Assembly: GCA_034440635.1 (NCBI GenBank) | Contig: JAOTON010000207.1 | Location: 1-64,000 of the forward strand | Length of the DNA: 64,000 nt | Source of the DNA: Lepas anatifera | Taxonomy: Eukaryota; Arthropoda; Thecostraca; Lepadidae | Reading direction: 5' to 3' | Shown: positions 34,101 through 46,100 of the stretch, piece by piece | How positions within the stretch are numbered: the first letter of the stretch is position 1 | How the letters are laid out: each line of letters begins with the position of its first letter | The notes under the pieces: generated by a model | The model's input: only the letters and a program-made list of their open reading frames with translations | Told to the model about the DNA's origin: nothing | Database searches by the model: none | Program-made: the position numbers and the translations under genes

Positions 34101-37100
34101 CGTACATGCATTGATTTGGATACAGAGTGAGATGCTCCGGTCCACTGCCCAAGAACATTCAGTGGCAGGGCATGTTAGGCAGACACTCTGGCGCTCAGTA
34201 TTTACCCGACGTAGGTAGGCTGGCAGCTGACTGGTGGGAGGTTGAACTGAGTGAATTGGCTGTTTTTGTGCTTTGTAGGACGTTAAACTTTGACTCCTAA
34301 ATTAACACGTCATTGCAGGAGTTGCTCGTTCCAATGGTGGGGTCGGGGTCAACGGGTCAAGTCCCTTGACGGCTTTAGTAATGCTCCGACTCTAAAATCA
34401 AAATTGCAGGAACCTGGACAAAATTTATTACAAAACATAAGCTGAGTATGTTCAAGCACACAAGCATGGAGCGCCGGGAGCCAGGCTGCTGGAGCTCGAT
34501 TTTGGGAATGCAATGCTCTACTCGGGGTGGCGATGACGCGGTTCTGACACCGATCGGGTGTATAAGATGCACTGCACGCGCTGCAGGGTGGTGCCATGAA
34601 GAAAAAGGTCGGCCATGCCCACAGGTTGAAAGACGTCTTACCTCACTTTGAAACTCGGTTGCAATGCCGGCATCACACAGGGGTCCTTAGTTCGACAGTT
34701 CTGTGAGGCACCGCGGAGCCGGCAGGCTACTTCATGTATGTGCTCCTTCTTGACTGGTCCCCTCCGAGTAACCACGGTACTCTCACCCGGTTGCAGAATT
34801 TTGTGTGATAGCCGATCCGGCTGGGCCAAACCTTCTGCGATCAAATCTTTGCTTAATCGAAATTTGATTTGTGTCGCAGTGCACTTGCTCACGTGCATTT
34901 CCCTTTCCAATGAGCCATGGCTGTTATAAACGAAAGGGTCCATCGCGATGTTAAAACTCGTCGGTGGCATAGTGCAGTGCACAATAAGCATGCCATATAG
35001 AAACACTGTTTTTGTTTTTCTGGCTTGGACTACAACACGAGCGCGGATAGAACGTGCATTTGCATATTGACGGGTTACTTTGAGTAATTACGAAATACAT
35101 GGACCTTTTTACCAACCAACCAACGGAAAAACGCCCAACATGCATCTCAAGCCACAAATATGTGAGTTTAAGTACAGATGAGTGCTGACTATGCACGGGC
35201 CAGGTCCTTTAAGAAGGGATCTGGCTATCAAAAATATGTGGGCGGAGGTGAAAATGGGTGACATGCACAAGTCAGATCCCTCCAGAAAGGCCACATGCAC
35301 CGATGCAGGAACTCAATGAAACGCAGATTATTAACAATGCTGATGCAAAGCGATCTAAGCCTTCAGCGTGCTTTGGAAAATGCTACCCGCGCTTGGTTAA
35401 TCCTGCAGTGATATGAAGTGAAAAAGGAAAAAGGCACTCATTAAACACAAATTCCTCTAGATGTGCAGCTGAAAAAATGCTTCAAACTGTTTCAAAATCA
35501 GTGATTGTATATGTAAGGGCCATGTCTATCGTAGTGTTAATAAGGGTCAGAACCAGCTGATGTCAGCGGCACCGATCAGCCGTGATATCCGGTCTAATGG
35601 CCGCAATTGGCTCCACCCGACCGGAGCAGTGGCAGTGGGCTAGAATCCAGCTAGATACCGGATTCCCGGACCCGACAGTGGGCTAGATGCCGGCTCCTGA
35701 GCAGCGGCAGCGGGCCACGCTACTGACGCGGCGTGGCCCAGTGGAACATTTCGAATGGCCGGCCGTTTAAATCTCTACCGCCTCCATGAATGTTACAAAT
35801 GACTTGCCTTTCGTGCGTGGGTCACTTTCTCCGCAGAGGTGGGCAGCGGGCACTTCATTGGCGCCGACGCGGTTCGTCGCCGCGTTAGGTCGTTTGAGGT
35901 GTTTAAACTGAGCAAATTACCTACTGAAGCTTTTAGTCAGTCGCATTTAGATGTTCCACGAAATCCTGTATTCCACTATGAAATTTCTGTAATTAAGGTC
36001 TACGGAAACTTTAGAGGAACACGAGGGGTTCTCAGTAAATAAATTTCAGACGGAGCGAAAACGGACACTCTATATACAATTAAACACTGTGAAAACGACC
36101 TCTGCCTCACTCCTCTCCGACAATGGGCCAAGTATCATCAATGCTAGATAAGTCAGTGATGAGCGATCTCATTCAGAATTTCCCACTTTAGGGAACAATG
36201 GTGAAGCGTGCCACCTCTAGTGCCCGGCTCCGCGCCGGCGCAGGTTTCTCGGCGTTCGCGTGGGAAATGGTTAGCAGAGTTCCCACGACTCGTTTACGCC
36301 ACGTTGAAAACACCACGCCCTGTGCAGGCGGGCCATGTATAGTGGAACCCGGGTTTTGATTTGTACAGTGGCCTATGAGGCAATCGTTGAATCGCGTGGG
36401 CCTGCACTTGCTAGCGACACGGAGGGAAATGCAAATGGGTTCAAACTACCGTAAGCTGAGAGCACTTAAGTCATTTTATGGTGTGTATAAACTTAGTCTA
36501 AGAACTCCATTTTGTCATGCTATCGCTGGAAAGTGCAGTTTCAAACATGTTTAAGGACAGACACAATTTCAAACCAATCTCCTTCGCGGCCGGAGCATAT
36601 AGGTATGTTCCATTTTATGGACCATGGGCACCCTCCAAAAACGAAGCGCGGTGTTTTCATGTGTGGCGTTGCAGTTCCTGGTGTTATGTGTAAGCGCTGT
36701 GCACCGTTGCAGTCTCCGATGCGATCAGCTGACTCGGATAGGCCGTCGTGCGCCGGGCTGCAGCAGGGTACATTCACTTCTTGGCTCACATAAAACTCAG
36801 CTGACGTGGGAAATATGTTGAAAGCTAAGCTGCGGTCCCGTCCATGGAGATTTTCAAGGCCTGCTCTTACAATTGGTGTCTGTTATAGAATGGTGTGCCA
36901 GAATGCTGTCGGATCTTTTTTGGGGTTGGCTAGGACACATGGAATGGCGATGCTTGGTTGGGAAGCGCAGACGCAGGAACTAGAGTGCTTAAACTCACAC
37001 AAGACGGTCATTTCATTCAAATTAGAGCCCCAAGAAAACAACATCAAAGTTTTGATGTGAGTTACGTAGTCCAGGTCCATACTGTTCATGCTGTGAATTC

Positions 37101-40100
37101 ACATTGTGTGTAAAATGGGAGGGTACAACACGGATAAGGGTAGTTATCAATACATTCCCTGTTTATGGTAGCTAATCCAACGGGTGTCACGGGTCGTTAT
37201 GAGGTCGCTAAATGATAGCCTCCCACGGATACACGAAAAACAAAGCCCTGTCTCAGTCTCAGCATTAGCGGTTAGTTTCCTGTTCTGCACTGCATTCCCC
37301 GTATCTCACTTCCGGAGGTTAGATGCCTACGTTACACTACAGTCTCCGAAGAGGCACAATCCGCCAGCAGTGCCTAGTGTTTGTGACATCCGGTACAGCC
37401 TAACTGGTCAGTTCTGCTGGAGGCGCGTTTTGCACTATTTTCCCATGCACTTTGCATGCCAAGTCGGTGATTTCTCCGCGGATCCCATTTGTTTTTCTGT
37501 CGCTCAAGTTCAGAATATTCTGGCACCATCTCCGGCGTCTTCTAAATCTGCACGCTGCAGTCGTTCTTCAAGGACAATACCGATCTTTTCTGACTACTTT
37601 TGAGTAAAAAACACTTCCGATGATCTGTACATAAAATATGTTTCATCTTTTGCCGATCCAATAAACCCGAAAGTGCCCTCTGGAAGCTGGTATTATTGTG
37701 TTATCTACCTTCCTGTCAAAACCTGCATGCCTACGTATGTACCTTGAACGATTTCTTTCTTCAAGTGTGAGTGCAGAGTACACGGAAAACGAAATGAAAA
37801 AAATAGACAGTCCTCTTCTTTTTTACTTTCCATTTCAGTGCATTCAATAATTTTCCCAGTATTTACCTGATTATTGCCTATGTGCACCTATAACATTCGT
37901 TTCTTGTGAGTATAACCTCAAAATATGCAATGCTCCCACGAAAAGGTATTGATGAATCACCAGCATCGATAACATCAATTGGAAGGAGCCCTGCAAAACA
38001 GCATTTCCATGATAGGTGTCGGCGGGTGCAAATTTTTGCTCTGCCATTGAATCAAATTTTCCATCTTTTCACTGCAAGCGAAAGCAGGAGGGCAACTAAA
38101 GGGCTTAAAGGGGCACGTTCTGAAATTCAAAGAACACTCATTTTTTAAGCACTGTGGCTTCTTTTTGGGCACAACAGGTCCCATTAGGGATCATAGTGGC
38201 TTCAGAAAGGGGTACAATTGTCACTGCTTTTAACATGTCTGCTGCCATGGAGGCATTATTGGGCACTGGTGCCCAGTGAGAAAATACCAGGGGGACTGGA
38301 GGTCAACGGAGGGGCTTGGGACCAAACAAAGTCCCCAAAAGTATGCAAATGTGACTTGAATACGCGGCTGAATGTTCAATATCAGTGATGAATGTAATCT
38401 CGGCAGGATCCGGTGCGAACGATGAGCTACCGCGGAGGAAGCGGCGCTCCTGCGCACGGCCACGGCGATCACCATGGCAACCGCAACGGTCACCACAGCA
38501 ACGGCAACGGCTACCATAGCAACGGGCGCGCGCCCCCGCCGCCAGCGTCGTGGAAAAACAGCTACGTTCCCGCCTACAGTAATGGCAAACCCATCGGTCA
38601 GGTCAGTGTGGCCCCGATTCTTCAGGGCAACGTTTCTACCATCTGAAACGAAACAAAGCTGATTGTGCAGTGAGTGTCCGCTGAAGGCTTTCAACGTTCT
38701 GACGCTAGGCATGTTGAGGGTCAAACAAGTTTTCAGCCTGTCATCATTCAAAATTTTTGAACCATAAGCCTGGCACCAGCTCATGCGGCAAAATGTGTCA
38801 GGTTATGCCTTAGTAATATACCAATGGACACTCCTAGACAATCATGGTTGTTGAAAAGCGTTGCGAGTTCAAATTGCAGGAGCCAATTTCAGCATTTGTT
38901 CCTGTCTTTGTTTAAAGGAAACATGAGGGCTAAGTTTTGTCGCCATACCCACCTTGGGCTGTCACCATTTAGAACGACAAAATGACAGGTTTTTCCCACC
39001 CCTGGGCATGCTATTCATTCTGAAAAATATGACAGGAGTCCAGGATCGAAATACACTATCAGCAGCAAAGGTAAATACTTATATTTTCGATCCTGACCAA
39101 AAGCAGCCAGCCTGCTTTTGTTCACCACCGAGCTAAAAAAACCGATCTGACTCAGATCGTCAGATCATCTCGGCATCTCTCCACCATTGTCTCGCAGTGT
39201 TGACAGCATGTTCAGGTGTTTCCCGATTTGGCTGAATTCGGAAGAATATAATAGAGAAGTGTGGGGTCTGGCTCCTGCTATTCCATCAGTTCTGACGGTC
39301 ATATCTGGAATTTACCAGCATATCAGTAGAATCAGTATCTTATAAAAATACATCACACAAGCCCCCAGACGCAAACTAAAAAAATCAAATGCAGATACGC
39401 TATTACCTATCAGTATAGAAAGTGCAGCAGACGACCATTCGGTTGGAAATAGTGTGCACGTGTGTGTGTTTATTAGGGGTTTAAGACACTTCATGGAAAC
39501 AGTTTGGCCGCCTATATGCATTGGTGGCGAAAGCGCGGGGACTGGTCCTCACTTTTCATCAAAGAAATTGTCAAACCCAGTCAATTTCGGGAAAGTTAAC
39601 ACGCACATACCCGCCCCACCTCGGGTTTTTCGGAGACAGCAGTAAAACGGCGGCGCGTAGCGCCGCCGTACTTGGCATACCTTTTCCCTCATCATTTTTA
39701 CAACTTTTTGAAAATTTTAAGGTTAGGTCATCTCAGGTCAGGTCAATAGTACAGGTCAAGTGACCTGACCTCAAAAAAAGTTAAAGATAGCATAAGTCGG
39801 AGCAGGGTGAACTTATCCGATTGAAACTTATATCACACATTGGGCCCACCAAGTTCTCTAAAATATTTTCCTGTACTTTTGATATCGATGACCTAAGGCC
39901 AGGTACGAGGCATGACCTCTCCATTAGAAATACATGGGAAAAATGTTTTTTACTGTATAACTCAGTCACAGATAGTGATAGAGCGTTTATGTTAGCTGCA
40001 TTAGACTCGCCTTGGCTTTGCAGTTCTAATGATATGCATTTTATATAATTTGACCCTGACCTGACCTAAGGTCAGGTCAACTCCCTGATTTGACCTAGCA

Positions 40101-43100
40101 AGGTCAAATTATATATCATTCGATTCGGCTTGCTGCGAGGATTCATGTAGTTTAAGTCGTTTTGCTCTATCTTTCCTTGTTCAGATGTAATGGTCAAAAA
40201 ACGTAATTTACATGTTATCCCTATTACGGCATGTTTTGACCTCTCGTGACCTTAAATGTGACCTGATAAAAATGATTCAAATATTTTCGATGGAGAAGTG
40301 GATGGGCTACCCAACACTGTTTACCGTTTTTCGCTACCTACCGTGGTTCTCGAGATCTTAGGGGGGCGGGTACCCGCCCCCCTCGTCAAGGCGAAGGTGG
40401 CTCAGACCCCCGTCAATGCGCGTGTTACGGCATATGATGGTAGTATGAGCAAAACATAATTGAGGTCAAACTTACAGAGCTTATATTTCTAGCGATATTT
40501 TCTTTCATGGAGGAGTTACCTTTGGATCAAAAGCACTTGTCCTCCTGCTCTGAGCTGGTAGCAGCGTTCTTGCCAGTTCGCCTATGTTTCTAGCCTCCTG
40601 ATAGCATGCATGAGCGTCCCACGAAGAGACGGTATTTTCACAGCAGTTTTGTGTCCTAAAGGCGGCAGAATGCATCACACGCGGGCCATCTCCGTTATCG
40701 TCCGATGCACGACATATGAAATAATCTCCAGTCAGCGACCTTCACGCTGCATACGCTCCCAAGCGCGCCCAACACGCCTGAGAGCACTGTATCTCCCACA
40801 ACGTCAGCAGTCACAGTGTGAGATCCATTCTCAAAGCGGTTACACCAGAGCAGCCATTACCGACATGGCGGGCTCTCATCACTCATCACCGGTGGCGGTC
40901 GCGTGCCGCGCGTCGGAGTGCATCTGTGCCGTGGACCGTTTAGGGTGACTGTTGTCACCAGCAGCACGCACACGAGATAGAGCAGGGCTCGTGCTGTGGA
41001 TTTCGCAATCTAACGATCCCACGAAAGCAGAACATGAAGCTTAACACGTGGTGTGGAAAGGGTCCTGAAGTGCCTCCCACCTATTTTTTACGAGGTGGCC
41101 GGACAACCGTTTGCAGGTAGAAGAGTCTGCTTGGTAAATTTAAGAGGACTCATGAGCACGTCAATTGGTGGAATATTTGTGAAATCGGTCGCAATTCTTT
41201 TGTTTAATTATAAACTATCAAAGACGGACCTATATTTTGAGATCGCCACTATCACGCAGCCGCATCAGCTCACCTGCATTTTAGACCGGGTGGGCACGTT
41301 ATGACGTCATAAACTTGGGATGTCATTTCAAGGTGATCTCATATGAAGGTCAAGGCCAAGGTGGATGGTCAAACGTGAAGGTCATGCTTCCGTTTTCAAG
41401 GAAATTGGACTCAGTGCTTTCGATCAGAAGCCGTTACCCATTATGACGTAAGTCATGTTATGACGTCATAGTTGAAGCTACTCAATTTCAAAGTCAATGT
41501 CAAAGGTTATCAGCGAAGATAAAAGCCCCATTTCCCGCCCAACAGCGACTGCTATAATGTTAATTATCGTGTACCTAAATTATAGGGAATATATAATATT
41601 CTGACGTCTTAGGTCAATGATCTTGAACGACCCTAGACCAAGGTTTCAGAATATATTTTAGGAGACCTTCCCTTCATGACCCTAGTCCGCTTTCAGTGAA
41701 TCTCCGACTTTCTCGGTATAGTCACGGAATTTCCAATTAGGCCCAAAGTACGGAAAATCTTTGAACTTTATGTCCTCGTTGATAAGTTTTGAAGTGCTGC
41801 GGCGAGGAGCATGATGATGAGTTGTTAAGATGTTCCCTGGCCTCTCCCCTCGAATCCGGAAATGTAAAAAACACTGAAGATTATATATTCGGGCACAGCC
41901 CTTCATCAGAATCGTGGAGTAAATATCAATAATTCTCAGTCCTAGTATAGCCAGACCTCGAATTGAGCTTCACACAAAAATGCCTTTTAGAATGAATCGT
42001 TAAAAATAAGATTGGATGTCGTGACAACAACCATATTGGTACTTCTAACCTAAAAGTAATGCCGGCAATACGACAAACCTAGAGCAGTATTTGTGACAGT
42101 CTTTTCTATTATTTCAGCCAAACACTAGCTTTTTGATTAACAGTGAAAAACTTGCTGAAGTACCTTGATCGGTTATTTGAATATTTCTGTTCTTCTTATT
42201 TACTATTTTTCCGTCGACTGCAGCTAAAATGCTAACCAAAAACTACCTATTAAGCACTAGTAGACGTGATACTAGATCGGTGTAAAGACTGCATACTTTC
42301 CCCTTTAAGATGATGCTATATTTTTACAATAAAAGCCTCCCTCGAATTATTTAGTTAAGATTGTACCTAGTGGTCAAGGTCAACTTTTTTTGTAATTGAT
42401 AAACCCATTTTCCACAGCCTGCTCCTCTGGCCAAACGTTAAGCGTCGAAAGAGTATACGTGTGGCTGTAAAAAAAACAACATTATAAATTTTACATTATA
42501 CTTATTCAACAACCCTTGCCCTTAGTATGTGCCTCTTAAACAAATGCAACTTTTATAGCTAGTTAATGTGAACAATCATTGGTAAATACTTTTCCTCAGC
42601 GTGTACCTCTAGCCCAACGTTAAGTGTTGAATGGTTATACGTCTAGCTGCAGAAAAGTATTATCAATAATCAGTTGCATATTTCAAAAACCCCAACCCCA
42701 GTACGTACCCCTTAAATCAAGACATCTCTTTGAGCTAGTTAATCTGATCAATCATTAATAAACACTTTTTTCCCAGCCTGTACCTCTGGCCCAACGTTAA
42801 GCGTTGAAAGAGTATACATTTGGTTGCAGAAAAGCACCATCAAAGATAAATTACCTAAAAAAACCTGAGCCTTACCTGTGACCTAAGTCCATCACTTCTG
42901 ACTAGCTAAACTAATTCAACCATCATAGCCCTTTTTCCCAGCCTGTAAATCGGGCCGAAAGTTAAACGTCAAAAGCATATACGTCTAGCATCAATAACAA
43001 TATCAATAATGTAAGGAAGTCCTACCCCAGAACACATATACTTACGCTGATCCCTCCCTTACCTCTTAAGCCACTGCTGTTAAGTGATAGCCTATCCTAG

Positions 43101-46100
43101 ACCCGCATAATAGGCCAGGACGTACCTTGTACGTTAAGGCTGGGATGACGATCCTGAATAATTATGGATTCGGCTATCTTTCTATCTGGATGATCACGTG
43201 CCCGATGAACTACTTTTAGCTCAAGTGGTTCTGATATAGCCTGAGTGTCCTGTGCTGCATGTTTCTCGAGGAAATGATCTCCTAGAGGTGTGTTCCTAGT
43301 CTTATTTTTCGCGTCCCGCAAATGTTCGTTAAATCGCAATAGGACGGGCCTCATCGACTCCCCTACGTATTGAGCCCTGTTTTGATCCTGGTTACACAGT
43401 CTACAGTCTATTTGATACACTACATTTTTCTGTGTGCAGTCGCCTTTAAAACCTGACTTGCATAAATGACACCTCTGACCCCCAGGACATTTTGGCTTAG
43501 AAATGGCCGACCTAACCAATGACGACTTAAGTTTCTTGTTATTCTTCCAGGCTATATGTACTTTCAGGTTAGATTTCTTTACGACCTTTTTTATTTTACA
43601 GAGTAGCTGTTCGTCTACGTACGGCAAAGTCAAGAACCCATCATAAGAATCTGAGCCTTCTTTCTTTTTCTTGCACCTTCCGTTACCTGTCCTAGCTAGT
43701 CTAACCTCCCTCAACAAACGCCTGAGAAGCCCTGCATGATACACATTTTTTTAGAAGCAGATTCCAAATCTTATCTACGCTTTTTCTCTCTTTATCTGGG
43801 CCCGATGAGTTATCCATAGCCCTGTGGAACATGTTTCGGATAATATTGTGTTTCGTAGACGTGGGATGGGCAGATGTACTGTGGAGGATGATTCCCGAGT
43901 TGGTTGGTTTGATGTAGAGCTCTGTCTCTATCTTAGTGTTTTGGCCGTGTGTTTCTGCTGTGACTAACGTATCCAAATAGGGCACCCCACTCCCACTACC
44001 CGTGTGCTCCATGGTAAATTTTAGGTGTGGATGTCTACTGTTCATATAGCTAAGGAAGTCATCCAAAGCTTCCTGCCCATGCGAGAAGATACCTGCATAA
44101 TCGTCAATGTACCTTACCAAGAACTCTGGTTTGACAGGACATGTAGCTAACGTATTGGTTTCAAACATATCTAAGAACAGAATGGCCAAGGCAGGTGCAC
44201 ATGGATTCCCCATAGCTAACCCTAATTTTTGTCGGTAGTACTGATCCCCAAATGAGAAAACATTGTCACTCAGACACTGGTCGAGAAGTTTAGAAATGTC
44301 GTCTTTGGTCAGGCCAAAAGTATCAATATTCTGTGAATGATTGTCTAGCTTTGCTTCTACCGCTTTGTTAGCTTCAGGAACGGGTATGTTTCCATACAAA
44401 TTGACAACGTCTATGCTGAAGAAAATACTACCTGCTGGTATGCCTTCTGATTGAGTGTGATTTGAGAGTCTCCTCAAAAAGTCTTTGGTATCCCAAATAT
44501 GCGTAGGCACAAACTGGAGAAGTTGATTAAGTATTCTCTCAAGCAAACAGGAAGTTTTCTCTGTGGGCCCTCCACAGGCAGATATGACGTTGGGCCAGAG
44601 GTACAGGCTGGGAAAAAAAGTGTTTATTAATGATTGATCAGATTAACTAGCTCAAAGAGATGTCTTGATTTAAGGGGTACGTACTGGGGTTGGGGTTTTT
44701 GAAATATGCAACTGATTATTGATAATACTTTTCTGCAGCTAGACGTATAACCATTCAACACTTAACGTTGGGCTAGAGGTACACGCTGAGGAAAAGTATT
44801 TACCAATGATTGTTCACATTAACTAGCTATAAAAGTTGCATTTGTTTAAGAGGTACATACTAAGGGCAAGGGTTGTTGAATAAGTATAATGTAAAATTTA
44901 TAATGTTGTTTTTTTACAGCCACACGTATACTCTTTCGACGCTTAACGTTTGGCCAGAGGAGCAGGCTGTGGAAAATGGGTTTATCAATTACAAAAAAGT
45001 TGACCTTGACCACTAGGTACAATCTTAACTAAATAATTCGAGGGAGGCTTTTATTGTAAAAATATAGCATCATCTTAAAGGGGAAAGTATGCAGTCTTTA
45101 CACCGATCTAGTATCACGTCTACTAGTGCTTAATAGGTAGTTTTTGGTTAGCATTTTAGCTGCAGTCGACGGAAAAATAGTAAATAAGAAGAACAGAAAT
45201 ATTCAAATAACCGATCAAGGTACTTCAGCAAGTTTTTCACTGTTAATCAAAAGCTAGTGTTTGGCTGAAATAATAGAAAAGACTGTCACAAATACTGCTC
45301 TAGGTTTGTCGTATTGCCGGCATTACTTTTAGGTTAGAGGTACCAATATGGTTGTTGTCACGACATCCAATCTTATTTTTAACGATTCATTCTAAAAGGC
45401 ATTTTTGTGTGAAGCTCAATTCGAGGTCTGGCTATACTAGGACTGAGAATTATTGATATTTACTCCACGATTCTGATGAAGGGCTGTGCCCGAATATATA
45501 ATCTTCAGAGTTTTTTACATTTCCGGATTCGAGGGGAGAGGCCAGGGAACATCTTAACAACTCAACTTTATGTCCTCCTTTGACTTGGTAAATGAACGTT
45601 GGCTACAGTGTAGATCACTATAGTCCGCACAAATTTCACACGGGTAATTTTCCTAACCCTCTTGGCTTCCGAGATCTCAGAGGAACTTCAGGACCCTTCC
45701 ACTGCGCGTTAAAGACAGATCTCTGTCCATAGGCGTGTAAAGTTTTTGCTAAATTTAATGACTTCAATATTTTTTCTCTGTCAGTCACGGTATAGCAGCC
45801 ATTTGGCTTCCATCTTAACATTCTTCATACATGTTCCAAAATAGAAATCTATGTTGTTTTAATTGAGAGAAAAAAACATCCAAAGCGTATGTTTTAGAGG
45901 CCCATTATTCTCTAGCTTCACTTTCGACCTGTTCCACCTCAATTAAAAGCACAGACCATGCGCCACATCGATATTTTTTAGGGTCTTGGTGGCGCAGTCG
46001 GTTAGCGCGTGCGCTCGGCTCGGCCTATGACATTCTGTGTGTGCAGGGTGTCGTGGGTTCGAACCTACCCAGAGGCAGGATTTGGCTCCCTGTCCACGCT

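Larger units (their letters stand above)
41778..45563 (-). mobile_element. Penelope-like retroelement with inverted arms (PLE1)
   Basis: The 3786-bp insertion is flanked by a 14-bp duplication. Left arm 41818-42797 and right arm 44587-45563 are near-identical inverted copies. Between them, on the minus strand, lie a 5'-truncated reverse transcriptase and a GIY-YIG endonuclease, the pair that defines endonuclease-bearing Penelope-like elements. The left end has 40 extra bases not present in the right arm. The high arm identity suggests recent insertion. It sits in intron 2 of the SLC6 gene, antisense to it. Confidence 0.85.

Noticed and set aside
37184..37603. 139-residue open frame in intron 1
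   Set aside because: No recognisable motif and no support from splice sites that fit the surrounding gene.
38230..38784. 184-residue frame antisense to SLC6 exon 2
   Set aside because: It is an Ala/Val-rich shadow of the low-complexity exon on the other strand, with no family motif.
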